37,669 nucleotides of DNA, taken from contig NZ_BCTQ01000051.1 of assembly GCF_001571365.1 (NCBI RefSeq), positions 1-37,669 of the forward strand, read 5' to 3'. Positions within the stretch are counted from its first letter, which is position 1; every line of letters starts with the position of its first letter. A model generated the notes under the pieces. That model saw nothing but the letters and a program-made list of their open reading frames with translations, had not been told where the DNA came from and searched no databases. Below are positions 29,595 through 37,669 of this stretch, in pieces. The DNA comes from Achromobacter denitrificans NBRC 15125. GTDB taxonomy: Bacteria; Pseudomonadota; Gammaproteobacteria; Burkholderiales; Burkholderiaceae_B. A program made the position numbers and the translations under genes.

Positions 29595-32500
29595 TTAGAA
29601 TTTCGTCAATTCACCCGTTGACGGGTCGTATCGGTAAATACCACCGCCGGTTCCTTCGATCTGCGTCCTCAACTCTGCGGATACATTGGTCGTTCTAGGG
29701 CTGACAACAAGATTCAAAGGTTGTTCTGTTTCACCAGCATGTTGAATCTGAGCCCGCAACTGGTTCGACATTGAGAGGTTCTGGACGTTCTTAACCTCCA
29801 GCATCCCGCCAACGGATTTCCCCCACATATCCGGGATCGTTGTCACCGAAATACCGTTAACCGAGACGGTCACCGGTATGTTGTTCTTCACACCACCAAC
29901 ATGCTCGAACGCCGCCACCACCTGCTTCTCAAACTCAATGCCATTTTGCCGGTTCAGGGTAATTTGAGGGACCGGCGGGGCTTTCCCGGATGATCCAGCC
30001 CCTATTGCAGCATTTCCAGATTTTGTTGAACCAACTGCCCCAACCGCCGCCGCCGCACCTGCCGCACCGGCCTTCGCTATCTCATCCCACACAAGCTGCT
30101 TGGTTTCATCACCTCCCATCACAATCAAGTTCTTGATTGCAGCGTTGCGATCCGCTTCAAGCAGCACCGGCGCGTGGATCTTTAGAATGGCCAACTCCTC
30201 CTGCTCGGAGGCACTGAGACTACCCTCGGTCCGCAGCTTTTCTTCCAAATCCCCAACGCGGCTCGCATACTGCGCGAGCAACACAGTTGCTTCTTCGATT
30301 TTTTTTCGGCATGCGTCAGGAGTCACACAATCCTTCAACTCCTGCCGCTTCCCGTCGTCGATCTTCTTGTATTTCCTTGCAACCTCCAGTTCGCATACCC
30401 TATCACGGTTGCACAGCGCCATTTCCTCGATTCGCGCTTGGTGTTCCGGTACGCTCAAGGCGTTGTTTTCCGTTTCGTTAATGGCGGCGAAAGCGGCGTC
30501 CACCACGCTAGTGCCAGCAGCTAACGCAATACCGGCTACAAGAGACTCCACGAGGTTACGACGAGCCTCCTTCTCCTCTGGATCCAACTTCTTTTGATCG
30601 CTGCTCAGCAAGGCATTGATTACCGAACCGGCACCGGCACCCAAAGCACCTGCCGAACAATTCCCTCCTTTGCCCGCCGCGCCCGCGCAACCCACGATTG
30701 CGTGCATGGCGGCTCGCGCTGCCTCGGCTTCGGCGCCATCTCCGAGGTTCGCGGTGATGCGCTTGACTTCCGATGCCGCCAGTCCTTGCAGGTAGTTGAT
30801 GGCAGCGGCTTGAACCATGTCGCCCATGGCGCCGGTCACGTTGCCAGTTATCGCTGCGGATATGGCCGTCAGCCATCGGCGCATTTCTCCGCCTGGTTCC
30901 CAGACTTTTGCTTCTTCGAACGCCAGCTTCAATTGGTCTCGGCGCGGGCCGGGTGGTTCATTCTCCAGGGCCTGCTCAAGCTCCCTCGCCTCTTTCGCCC
31001 GATTCGCCAGGAATTGGCCGGCTTGCAGTTGAAATTCCGACGCAATCTCAAACCCCGCCTCAATCTTCTCCTTGTCAAAGATCGGCTTCAGGGCGTTCAA
31101 GGTATCCGACGTGTCCCGGTTCAGCGACGCGATCGTCTCGGCGGCCGTCTTGCCGGTCAGCGCCAGTTGCCCGGCCTCATCCCGGATGACGATGGTCCCG
31201 CCGCTGATCGCGCTTTGCGTGGTGGAGCTGCTACTGCCGCTTGCCGCGACGACTGCCGGCATCCCCATCCCGAATCCGCTGCTGCCGGTCGATATCGATG
31301 AGCCGTGGTCCTTGCTCGCGCCCCCGGCGACTCCGTCCTTGTTCGTGCCCAGGCCCGAATCGCCCGCCTTGCCCCCGCCGAAGCCGAACCCGCCGCCTAT
31401 CGACACCTGGCCGCCGCTGTATTTGGCGCTGTTCTTGATGTCCTCGGTTACCAGGGTGCCGGTGATCAGCTTGTTCAGGCCGTCGGCCACCGCCTTGTCG
31501 CTGCTGGCGATGACGCTGCCGATCAGGGCGGTGTTGTTCTTGACGTCGATCAGGAAGCCGCCGTCGCCCGCCCACAGGCCCGTCTGCTCGGTGACGGACT
31601 TGAAGTCGCTGTTCATCTTGCCGGCGCCGACGTTGGCCCATGCGCTGCTCGACCCCACGCAGTACGGCGGGACGCAAAGGCTCACCCCGAAACCCGCGCT
31701 CTTGTTCTTGGAGTCGTACTTGCTGGTGTCCTGCAAGCTTTCCAATAGCAGGTTGCCGCCCACCGACGCGATGATCTGTTCGGCGCGACCGGTTGCGCCC
31801 TTGAGCGTGGTGTCGCCGCCCGACTGGATCGCGAGCACGTTGCCGGCCGTAATGTGGCTGTTGGTCCAGCTTTCGTCGCGGCCATTGGCATTGCCGCGTC
31901 CGACCGAGGCGCCCAGCTCCAGCGTGAACCCGTTCTGCTTGCCACCGGTGGAGTAGCCGATGCCGATGCTGGCGCTGCTGCTCTTGCTGTCCGTCTTCTG
32001 TTCGAAGGCGTTGCGCGCCGCCTGCAGCAGGATATCGCCTTCGGCCTTGAGCACGACATTGTTGCCGGCCGACAGGTTCGAGCCGGTGACGGTGATGTCC
32101 GAGTCTTTCCCGGCACCCTGGGCCACGATGGTCAGGTCGCGGCCGGCGGCAACCGTCGAGCCGAAGGCGTTCGACGCGTTGCGGTCGGTCGTGCTGCTGC
32201 TCTTGCTGGTGCCCAGGCTGAGCTTGATGCTCACCCCGCCGAGCTTGTCAATCTCGTTGGACGATCCGGGCTCGATGACTTCCTTGGCGGCCGCCGCCTT
32301 GGCGGACGCCTGGACCGCGTCGTAGGCGTTGACGGCCGCCAGGCCGGTGGTTACGCCCGCCAGCCCCTTCATGACGGCGTTGTCGGTCTTGCCCGCCGCG
32401 TCGGCCATGCGCGCGCCGGTCTGCACGGCGCTGACAATGGGGTTGCTGGCCGTGAGGGTCAGCCCGGTCTGCTTGATCTCGTGGAATTCCTTTTCTTGCG

Positions 32501-35500
32501 TGGTATCCAGCGCCGCGCCGATATTGACTTCCTTGCCGATCAACGTGATGTCGCCCTGGCGCGCGATGACGTTGCTGCCCATGATGTTCAGGGCGCGGCC
32601 GGCATTGATGAGGACATCGCCTTCCACGCTGCCGACCGTGCTGGCGTTGTGGAAGACCTTCTTGCCTTCGAGCGAGTCCGTCTGCTTGCTGGTGCCGTAG
32701 CTCATCCCGCCCATCGCGCCGAAGCCGGACTTCTTGACCATTTTGTAGTCATAGCTGTCTTCGGCGTTCTGGCCGGGGAGGATATTGACATCGCGGTCGG
32801 CGGACATCACCAGATCGCGCTGGGCGCCGACGTTGGAGCCCGCGACGGTCAGGTCGCGTCCGGCCATCAGCACGGCCGTGTCGCCGGTGAAGGTCGTGGC
32901 GAGGGACTGTTCCCAGTCGCGGGAGGTAATGGTGTGCGTCGTTTTCGACGACAGGAACCCCTTGGTCTTGTAGCGGGTTTCGTCGTAGGCGGAGCCGGTC
33001 TCCACGCCGGCGGTCAGGTTGATGTCGCGCCCCGCGCCCACCGCCAATTGCTTGCCTGCCGTGACGTCCGCGGCGCGCGCGTTGACGTCCTGGCCGGCGA
33101 TCAGCGTGAGGTTTCCTTCCGCGGCGATGGACGAGCCGATTTCCGTGCTGGTGCTCAGGTCGTGCCGGTTGTTCTTGTTACGGACGATGGATTCGCCGTG
33201 GCTTTCCTCAAGGGTGGCCAGGGTGAGGTCCCGGCCGGCCTGCAGGCGCGCATTGTCCTTGACGGTGACTTGCGCCGCGGTCAGGGTCAGGTCGCGGCCG
33301 GCCTGCATGTTGAGGTTGCCGGCATCCACGCGGGATACGCCGGAGACGTACGAACCCCAGGTCGCGCCGTGGTTCTCGGAAGCCGAGGTGGAGGTCAGCG
33401 CGATGTCGCGGCCGGCCGACAGGGAGACGTTGTCTCCCTTGATCAGCGACACGAGATTGGTGAGGTCCTCGCGCGCGGCGAGGTCGACGGTGGCGCCCTG
33501 GATCAGGCCGCCTGCCTGGTTGACGATGTTGGCGGCGGTCATGACGACGGCGTCGCGCGCGCCGACGGTGCCGCTGTTGGCGATGTCGCCGTCGGCGGCG
33601 AGCTTGACGCTGCGGCCCGCCATCAGCGTGCCGTCGCCCTTCAGGTCGTCTTCGCGCACCAGCAGGTACACCTGGGGCACCAGCACCGTCTCGGTGGTGC
33701 CGTCGGGCAGCGTGACGGTCTGCTCGACCAGCCAGACCAGGTCGGTGTCCAGCAGGCGCTGCTGGGCCTCGGTGAGCGCGACGCCGAGCTGGATGCCATT
33801 GTTGCGCGCGAACTGCGCGCCTGCCGCGAGCAGGGCTTTGTATTGGCCGTCGTTGTCGGCGTAGCCTTCCAGGAAGCGCTGGCCGGTGGTGGCCAGGATC
33901 TGGTCGGCGACGAGCTTCTGTTCGTAGAAGCCGTCACCCAGCCGCCTGGGCTGGCCGGACGGCGTGAGGAATTTCGCGCCGGCGGGGATCAGGGCGTTCA
34001 GTCCGCCCGGGCGGCCGCCCAGGCCCGCGTTGACGGAGCCGGAAGCGCCGGCATTGCCGACGGGCGCGCCCGGCTGTTGCAGCAGGTCGAACAGGTAGTC
34101 GCTGGAGACGGTGGGGCGATTGCCGACGAAGCGCGGGTCGGTGGCGACGATGTAAGGCGCATCGGGCCGGCCGTTGACGGCGAAGAGCTGGCTGTCCGGG
34201 ATGGCGGCCGGGTTGGAGACGGTGCGGACCACGTCGCCGCCGGGCAGGCCAAGGCTGGCGACCAGCACGGGGCCGGGCGCGCTGCCGCCGCTGGCGCCGG
34301 GCGCGCCGCCGCTGAGGGACACGGACGTGTAGCCGCCGGACGTGCCCACCGGCAGTTCGATGGGCTGCGCGGCGAGCGTGGCGGTGTATGGAGTGGAGGT
34401 TTCCTTGCGGTCGCCGGAGCGCGCCTGGGTGTAGGTGGCCGTTCCCACGCGCGTCACGACGCGCTCGCCGCCCGCGCCGATGTTGTGGATGGCGGGGCCG
34501 GATACGTTCAGGGCGCCGCCCGCGGCGATCTGGCTCTTGTCGTTGGTGACGGCGCCGGTCAAGGTCATGGCGCCGCCGGACAGGATCTTGGCGGGGTCGG
34601 ACGAGACGGTGCGGGTTTCAGAGACGGTTTCTTCGACCTGGTAGTAGGTGAAGGTGCCGACCAGCCGGCTGTCGAAGTCGGCGTTGAAGGCGCGGATGCG
34701 GCTGTCCAGCTCCAGGTGCGACGCCTTGTACGCCGCATAGGCGTCTTCGTAGGCCTGGCGGCGGGCGGCTTCGGCGGCGCAGGCCTCTTTGCCGAAGCAT
34801 TCCCGCTGCGGCGGCACCCAGACCGGCATGGGACCGGGCGGCGCCGTCACGCCAAAGACCGCCCAAATGCGGGAATCGGAGGGGTAAAAGAACGTCTCCG
34901 GGTCCGTCCGGCAATCGGCGCCGCCCTCGCCGCCCGTACACACGAATATTTCGGGGGTGTACGTGACGGGAATTGGCGCAGTTTCGCCCGCCCGGCCTTT
35001 CTTGCTGGGCACGTAATCGAACGGGGGGCCGTAACGCGACGCGGGATACGTGGTGGACGGCAGCAGGAACCGGCGCTCCGGGTCGTCGTCCAGCCAGGCG
35101 GGCACCTTGCCGCACAACGCCGTGACCTGGTCGCAGAACCAGTTGGTTTCCATGTCGTACATGTCGGTCGTGCCCGCCGGGGTCACGTACAACTTGGGGA
35201 CGGTCCGCACGGGCACCGTCTGGCTGACGAAGTTGGTGTTGACGTTCTGCAGCGTGGCGGCCGAGATGGCGGCGTTGCCCGCGGCCTCGATGGTGGCGGA
35301 GGCGTTCAGCAGCGACACGGCCTGGCCGATGGCCTTGCGGTTGGCGTCCAGGGCGCCGCCGATGCGCAGGTCGGCGCCGGCGTAGATCAGCGCGTGCTCG
35401 CGGTTGACGAGCGAGCCCGCGCCCAGGTCCAGATCGCCGCGGGACGCGATGACGGCGCCGCCGCCGGCGCCCGCGCCGTTCACGATTTCGCCGGCGCGAA

Positions 35501-37669
35501 TCGAGATGGCGTTGCCGTAGATGCGGCCGAAGTTGTCGAGGCGGCCGGCGTTGATGTTGGTCGAGGCGCCGTCGATCAGGCCGGCGTTGGTCAGCCCGTG
35601 GGCGACGTTGAGGGTGTTGTTGCGGCCGGCCAGCAGTTCGCCGGTGGCGCGGTTGTTCAGCGAGTCGGCCGTGACGCTCAGGTCGCGCCCGGCGCTCACG
35701 CTGGCGCTGTTGTCCATGGCGCCGCCCACGGACAGGGTCAGGTCGCGGCCGGCGGCGATGTTGCCGGTCTGGTTGAGCGAGCCCGCGTAGGTGAAGGACA
35801 GGTCTTGCGCGGAATGCAGCGTGCCCAGGCCTTGCAGTGCATCGACGTTGACGGCGAGGCGTTCGCCCGCGAGCAGCTGGCCCTGGGCGTTCTTCAGCAG
35901 AGCGGCCCGCACCGTGGCGTTGCGCTGGGCGGCGACTTCTCCGCCGGCGTTGTCCAGTTCCCCGGTGGTGAGCGTCAGGTCCTGGCCGGCGCCGACGGAG
36001 CCGCCCTGGTTGTTCACCCGGTCGGCCATGATGGCGACGAGCTTGCCCAGCACGCCCTTCGCGGGCGCGCCGGGGGCCGCCAGCGTGGCGCTGTTGTCCA
36101 GGGCGGCGGCGTTGAGGGTGAGGGATTCGTCGGCCTGGATCAGGCCGCCCCGGTTGTCCACCGCGCCGGTCGCGGCGATCGCCACGTCCGCGCCGGCCAG
36201 GATGCCGGCGGCGTTGCCGACCCGCCCCGCCTCGATCCGCAGGCCGCCGGCGGCGGCGATCAGCCCGGCGGCGTTGTCGAACTCACCGCCCAGTTTCAGC
36301 GCGGCGTCGCCGGCCGAGGTGAGCTTGCCGCCCTGGTTGCGCAGGTTGGCGGCGGCGATGTCCAGGGCGCCGCCGTGCACGACGGCATTGCGCGTGGCGA
36401 TATCGCCCGGCGAAGCGAGCGCAAGCTTGCCGACGGCGGACAGGTTGCCGCCGGACAGGTCCATGCCGGCGGCGGCAAGCGACAAGTCCTTGCCGGCCGC
36501 GCTGATGCCAGGGTGCGTAATGAAGGCCGCGGTGAGTTTGACGCTGCCCGGCAGGCTGAGGGCGCCGTCGTCGCCGACGCCGGCGATGAGGCGGCCGGCA
36601 TTGCCGAGCGCGCCGAGCGCGGTGGCGTTCACGTCGCCGCCCGCCAACACCGAACCCGTGTTGTCCAGCGTGGATCCCGCCCGCAAGCTGGCGGCGCCCG
36701 ACGCGGACAGGATGCCCGCGTTGCGCAAGGCGGCGCCCGCCTGGAGGTCGAGGGCCCCGGCGGCCTGGAGGCGGCCGTCGGCCGTGGCCGTGAGGTTGCG
36801 GTTGGCGTTGACGACGAGGTTGCCCGCCTGGGTGGCGGCGATGCCGCCCAGCGTGGCGTCCGTGCCCGCGCGCAGCGTCATGCCCTGCCCCGCAGCCGCG
36901 GAGCCCATGGCTTGCAGCGCCGCGCCCGCGGTGGCGGCGAGCGTTCCGCCCGCCTGCTGGCTGGATGCGGCGCCCAGCGCCAGATTGCCGCGCAGCGTGT
37001 CCAGCGTCAGGTCGCCCTGCAAGGCGGCCACCGTGCCGTCTATGACCATGCCGTCGCCGGCGCTCAGCGCCTGGGAGGCGCCCGCCAGCATGCGGCCCTG
37101 GGCCAGCAGCGTGTCTTGCGCGCCGGCGGTGAGCGCGCCGGCGGCCTGCGCCAGGCCTGCCGCGCCCACGGCCACGTTGCGGCCCGTCAGCGTGAGGTTT
37201 GCGTCGGTGGCGGCCGTGCCGTCCACGCGCGCATCGCGCGCCGCGTCCAGCGCCATGTCCCGCACGGAAGCCAGCGCGCCGGCGGCGGTCAGGTCCCGCA
37301 GCGCCCGCGCCGTCAGCGTTCCCGCGGCCTGCGCCTGCCCGCCTTGCTTCACGGTCAGGTCGCGCGCGCGCAGCTCCACATTGCCGGCGGACGTGTCGCC
37401 CAGCGCGGCGGCCGTGCCGCCCAGGCGGGCGTCGCCCGCCGCCGCCAGCGTCAGGCCGCCGCCCGCGACGATGACGCCGTCGGAGTCCAGGTCGCCGCCC
37501 GATTGCGCGGCCAGGCCATGCGAGGCCTGCATGCGGCCGGCCGCGCCCACGCGCAGTTGCCCGCCGGCGTCGGCGGCCAGGTTGCCGGCCAGCGCGGCCA
37601 CCGTGCCGTCGATGCCCATGTGGCGCGTCGCGGACAGGCTGGCGGGCGTGCCCGCCGTGACGACGCCCG
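29595..37669 (-). CDS. cdiA: CdiA/FhaB-type two-partner-secretion exoprotein with nuclease toxin C-terminus (5' partial)
   Basis: The frame is open from the right edge to a stop at 29595, about 2690 residues; signal peptide and TPS domain lie outside. From 37669 to about 35400 it is a chain of about 20-residue filamentous-haemagglutinin repeats (N/D-G-x-L/V-A-A-G-x-L). A Cys-containing non-repeat segment follows (about 35145-34780), then the conserved TpsA stretch ATDPRFVG...SSDYLFDLLQ and LVEQTVTLPDGTTETVLVPQVYL (34170-33650). A second repeat block with haemagglutinin-repeat motifs runs to about 31100, then a Gly/Ser-rich region, a pretoxin region with GCAGAAGKGGNC, and a TENN motif at 30462-30473 (VENN-like). 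The last about 115 residues look like a Tox-REase-7-type PD-(D/E)XK nuclease: Asp at 29829-29831, EVK at 29790-29798, then QLRAQIQHA and LNLVVSPRT. It would be exported by a CdiB partner, encoded outside the window. Confidence 0.9.
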   Translation of the reverse strand, partial: GVVTAGTPASLSATRHMGIDGTVAALAGNLAADAGGQLRVGAAGRMQASHGLAAQSGGDLDSDGVIVAGGGLTLAAAGDARLGGTAAALGDTSAGNVELRARDLTVKQGGQAQAAGTLTARALRDLTAAGALASVRDMALDAARDARVDGTAATDANLTLTGRNVAVGAAGLAQAAGALTAGAQDTLLAQGRMLAGASQALSAGDGMVIDGTVAALQGDLTLDTLRGNLALGAASSQQAGGTLAATAGAALQAMGSAAAGQGMTLRAGTDATLGGIAATQAGNLVVNANRNLTATADGRLQAAGALDLQAGAALRNAGILSASGAASLRAGSTLDNTGSVLAGGDVNATALGALGNAGRLIAGVGDDGALSLPGSVKLTAAFITHPGISAAGKDLSLAAAGMDLSGGNLSAVGKLALASPGDIATRNAVVHGGALDIAAANLRNQGGKLTSAGDAALKLGGEFDNAAGLIAAAGGLRIEAGRVGNAAGILAGADVAIAATGAVDNRGGLIQADESLTLNAAALDNSATLAAPGAPAKGVLGKLVAIMADRVNNQGGSVGAGQDLTLTTGELDNAGGEVAAQRNATVRAALLKNAQGQLLAGERLAVNVDALQGLGTLHSAQDLSFTYAGSLNQTGNIAAGRDLTLSVGGAMDNSASVSAGRDLSVTADSLNNRATGELLAGRNNTLNVAHGLTNAGLIDGASTNINAGRLDNFGRIYGNAISIRAGEIVNGAGAGGGAVIASRGDLDLGAGSLVNREHALIYAGADLRIGGALDANRKAIGQAVSLLNASATIEAAGNAAISAATLQNVNTNFVSQTVPVRTVPKLYVTPAGTTDMYDMETNWFCDQVTALCGKVPAWLDDDPERRFLLPSTTYPASRYGPPFDYVPSKKGRAGETAPIPVTYTPEIFVCTGGEGGADCRTDPETFFYPSDSRIWAVFGVTAPPGPMPVWVPPQRECFGKEACAAEAARRQAYEDAYAAYKASHLELDSRIRAFNADFDSRLVGTFTYYQVEETVSETRTVSSDPAKILSGGAMTLTGAVTNDKSQIAAGGALNVSGPAIHNIGAGGERVVTRVGTATYTQARSGDRKETSTPYTATLAAQPIELPVGTSGGYTSVSLSGGAPGASGGSAPGPVLVASLGLPGGDVVRTVSNPAAIPDSQLFAVNGRPDAPYIVATDPRFVGNRPTVSSDYLFDLLQQPGAPVGNAGASGSVNAGLGGRPGGLNALIPAGAKFLTPSGQPRRLGDGFYEQKLVADQILATTGQRFLEGYADNDGQYKALLAAGAQFARNNGIQLGVALTEAQQRLLDTDLVWLVEQTVTLPDGTTETVLVPQVYLLVREDDLKGDGTLMAGRSVKLAADGDIANSGTVGARDAVVMTAANIVNQAGGLIQGATVDLAAREDLTNLVSLIKGDNVSLSAGRDIALTSTSASENHGATWGSYVSGVSRVDAGNLNMQAGRDLTLTAAQVTVKDNARLQAGRDLTLATLEESHGESIVRNKNNRHDLSTSTEIGSSIAAEGNLTLIAGQDVNARAADVTAGKQLAVGAGRDINLTAGVETGSAYDETRYKTKGFLSSKTTHTITSRDWEQSLATTFTGDTAVLMAGRDLTVAGSNVGAQRDLVMSADRDVNILPGQNAEDSYDYKMVKKSGFGAMGGMSYGTSKQTDSLEGKKVFHNASTVGSVEGDVLINAGRALNIMGSNVIARQGDITLIGKEVNIGAALDTTQEKEFHEIKQTGLTLTASNPIVSAVQTGARMADAAGKTDNAVMKGLAGVTTGLAAVNAYDAVQASAKAAAAKEVIEPGSSNEIDKLGGVSIKLSLGTSKSSSTTDRNASNAFGSTVAAGRDLTIVAQGAGKDSDITVTGSNLSAGNNVVLKAEGDILLQAARNAFEQKTDSKSSSASIGIGYSTGGKQNGFTLELGASVGRGNANGRDESWTNSHITAGNVLAIQSGGDTTLKGATGRAEQIIASVGGNLLLESLQDTSKYDSKNKSAGFGVSLCVPPYCVGSSSAWANVGAGKMNSDFKSVTEQTGLWAGDGGFLIDVKNNTALIGSVIASSDKAVADGLNKLITGTLVTEDIKNSAKYSGGQVSIGGGFGFGGGKAGDSGLGTNKDGVAGGASKDHGSSISTGSSGFGMGMPAVVAASGSSSSTTQSAISGGTIVIRDEAGQLALTGKTAAETIASLNRDTSDTLNALKPIFDKEKIEAGFEIASEFQLQAGQFLANRAKEARELEQALENEPPGPRRDQLKLAFEEAKVWEPGGEMRRWLTAISAAITGNVTGAMGDMVQAAAINYLQGLAASEVKRITANLGDGAEAEAARAAMHAIVGCAGAAGKGGNCSAGALGAGAGSVINALLSSDQKKLDPEEKEARRNLVESLVAGIALAAGTSVVDAAFAAINETENNALSVPEHQARIEEMALCNRDRVCELEVARKYKKIDDGKRQELKDCVTPDACRKKIEEATVLLAQYASRVGDLEEKLRTEGSLSASEQEELAILKIHAPVLLEADRNAAIKNLIVMGGDETKQLVWDEIAKAGAAGAAAAVGAVGSTKSGNAAIGAGSSGKAPPVPQITLNRQNGIEFEKQVVAAFEHVGGVKNNIPVTVSVNGISVTTIPDMWGKSVGGMLEVKNVQNLSMSNQLRAQIQHAGETEQPLNLVVSPRTTNVSAELRTQIEGTGGGIYRYDPSTGELTKF

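Overview
The window is a high-GC proteobacterial chromosome segment. Its gene content and protein style suggest Bordetella, Achromobacter or a relative (Alcaligenaceae, Betaproteobacteria). That assignment is inference from resemblance; no rRNA or marker gene is present. It is mostly ordinary chromosomal coding sequence up to about 24.1 kb. A mobile-element-rich, lower-GC patch follows at 24.2-29.6 kb, and the window ends inside a giant contact-dependent-inhibition (CDI/FhaB-type) exoprotein gene.

Layout. (1) 1-4.6 kb, minus strand: a siderophore-uptake locus with a PchR/AlcR-type AraC regulator, a TonB-dependent siderophore receptor, a small cupin and an RhtX/FptX-like MFS transporter cut by the left edge. 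A perfect 7-1-7 Fur box and a 21-bp-period direct repeat lie upstream of the receptor. (2) 4.6-8.6 kb: small housekeeping and stress genes (a secreted protein, a DUF3820 protein, an isochorismatase-fold hydrolase, a GNAT acetyltransferase, an OsmC-like protein, an NlpE-like lipoprotein and a leaderless solute-binding-protein homologue). (3) 8.7-13.8 kb: an alicyclic-acid (cyclohexanecarboxylate) catabolic operon badH-badI-aliB-aliA on the minus strand, divergent from the MarR regulator badR; the BadK hydratase step is absent here. (4) 13.85-15.4 kb: formamidase fmdA with the zinc-ribbon gene fmdB. (5) 15.9-19.7 kb: a small secreted protein, a class V PLP enzyme divergent from an Lrp/AsnC regulator, and two exported proteins of unknown function. 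(6) 19.7-24.1 kb, minus strand: an HscC-type Hsp70 immediately followed by an unusual membrane protein (degenerate J-like domain, one TM segment, TonB C-terminal domain, TTG start), preceded by a lipoprotein and a zinc-ribbon membrane protein. I consider this the most novel arrangement in the window.

(7) 24.2-28.9 kb: nested mobile DNA. A REP-associated tyrosine transposase gene (rayT) is split by an IS3/IS407-type element. The original reading frame is restored exactly when the IS and one copy of its 4-bp target duplication (CGCC) are removed. A second IS3-family element with a 3-bp duplication (GAC) sits inside an 81-bp MITE-like inverted repeat. A truncated, inverted copy of its end lies alongside, and so does a short fragment of a paralogue of the J/TonB gene. 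An unknown membrane-anchored protein lies between the two elements. (8) 28.86-37.67 kb, minus strand: cdiA (5' end beyond the right edge), ending in a predicted PD-(D/E)XK nuclease toxin after a TENN (VENN-like) motif, then a probable immunity gene 4 bp downstream.

How they work together: the iron locus reads as a Fur-repressed, regulator-activated receptor/permease unit. The bad/ali operon would convert cyclohexanecarboxylate towards pimeloyl-CoA under BadR control. The CdiA/CdiI pair is a contact-delivered toxin with its antidote, and the IS elements beside it fit the usual turnover of toxin/immunity cassettes.
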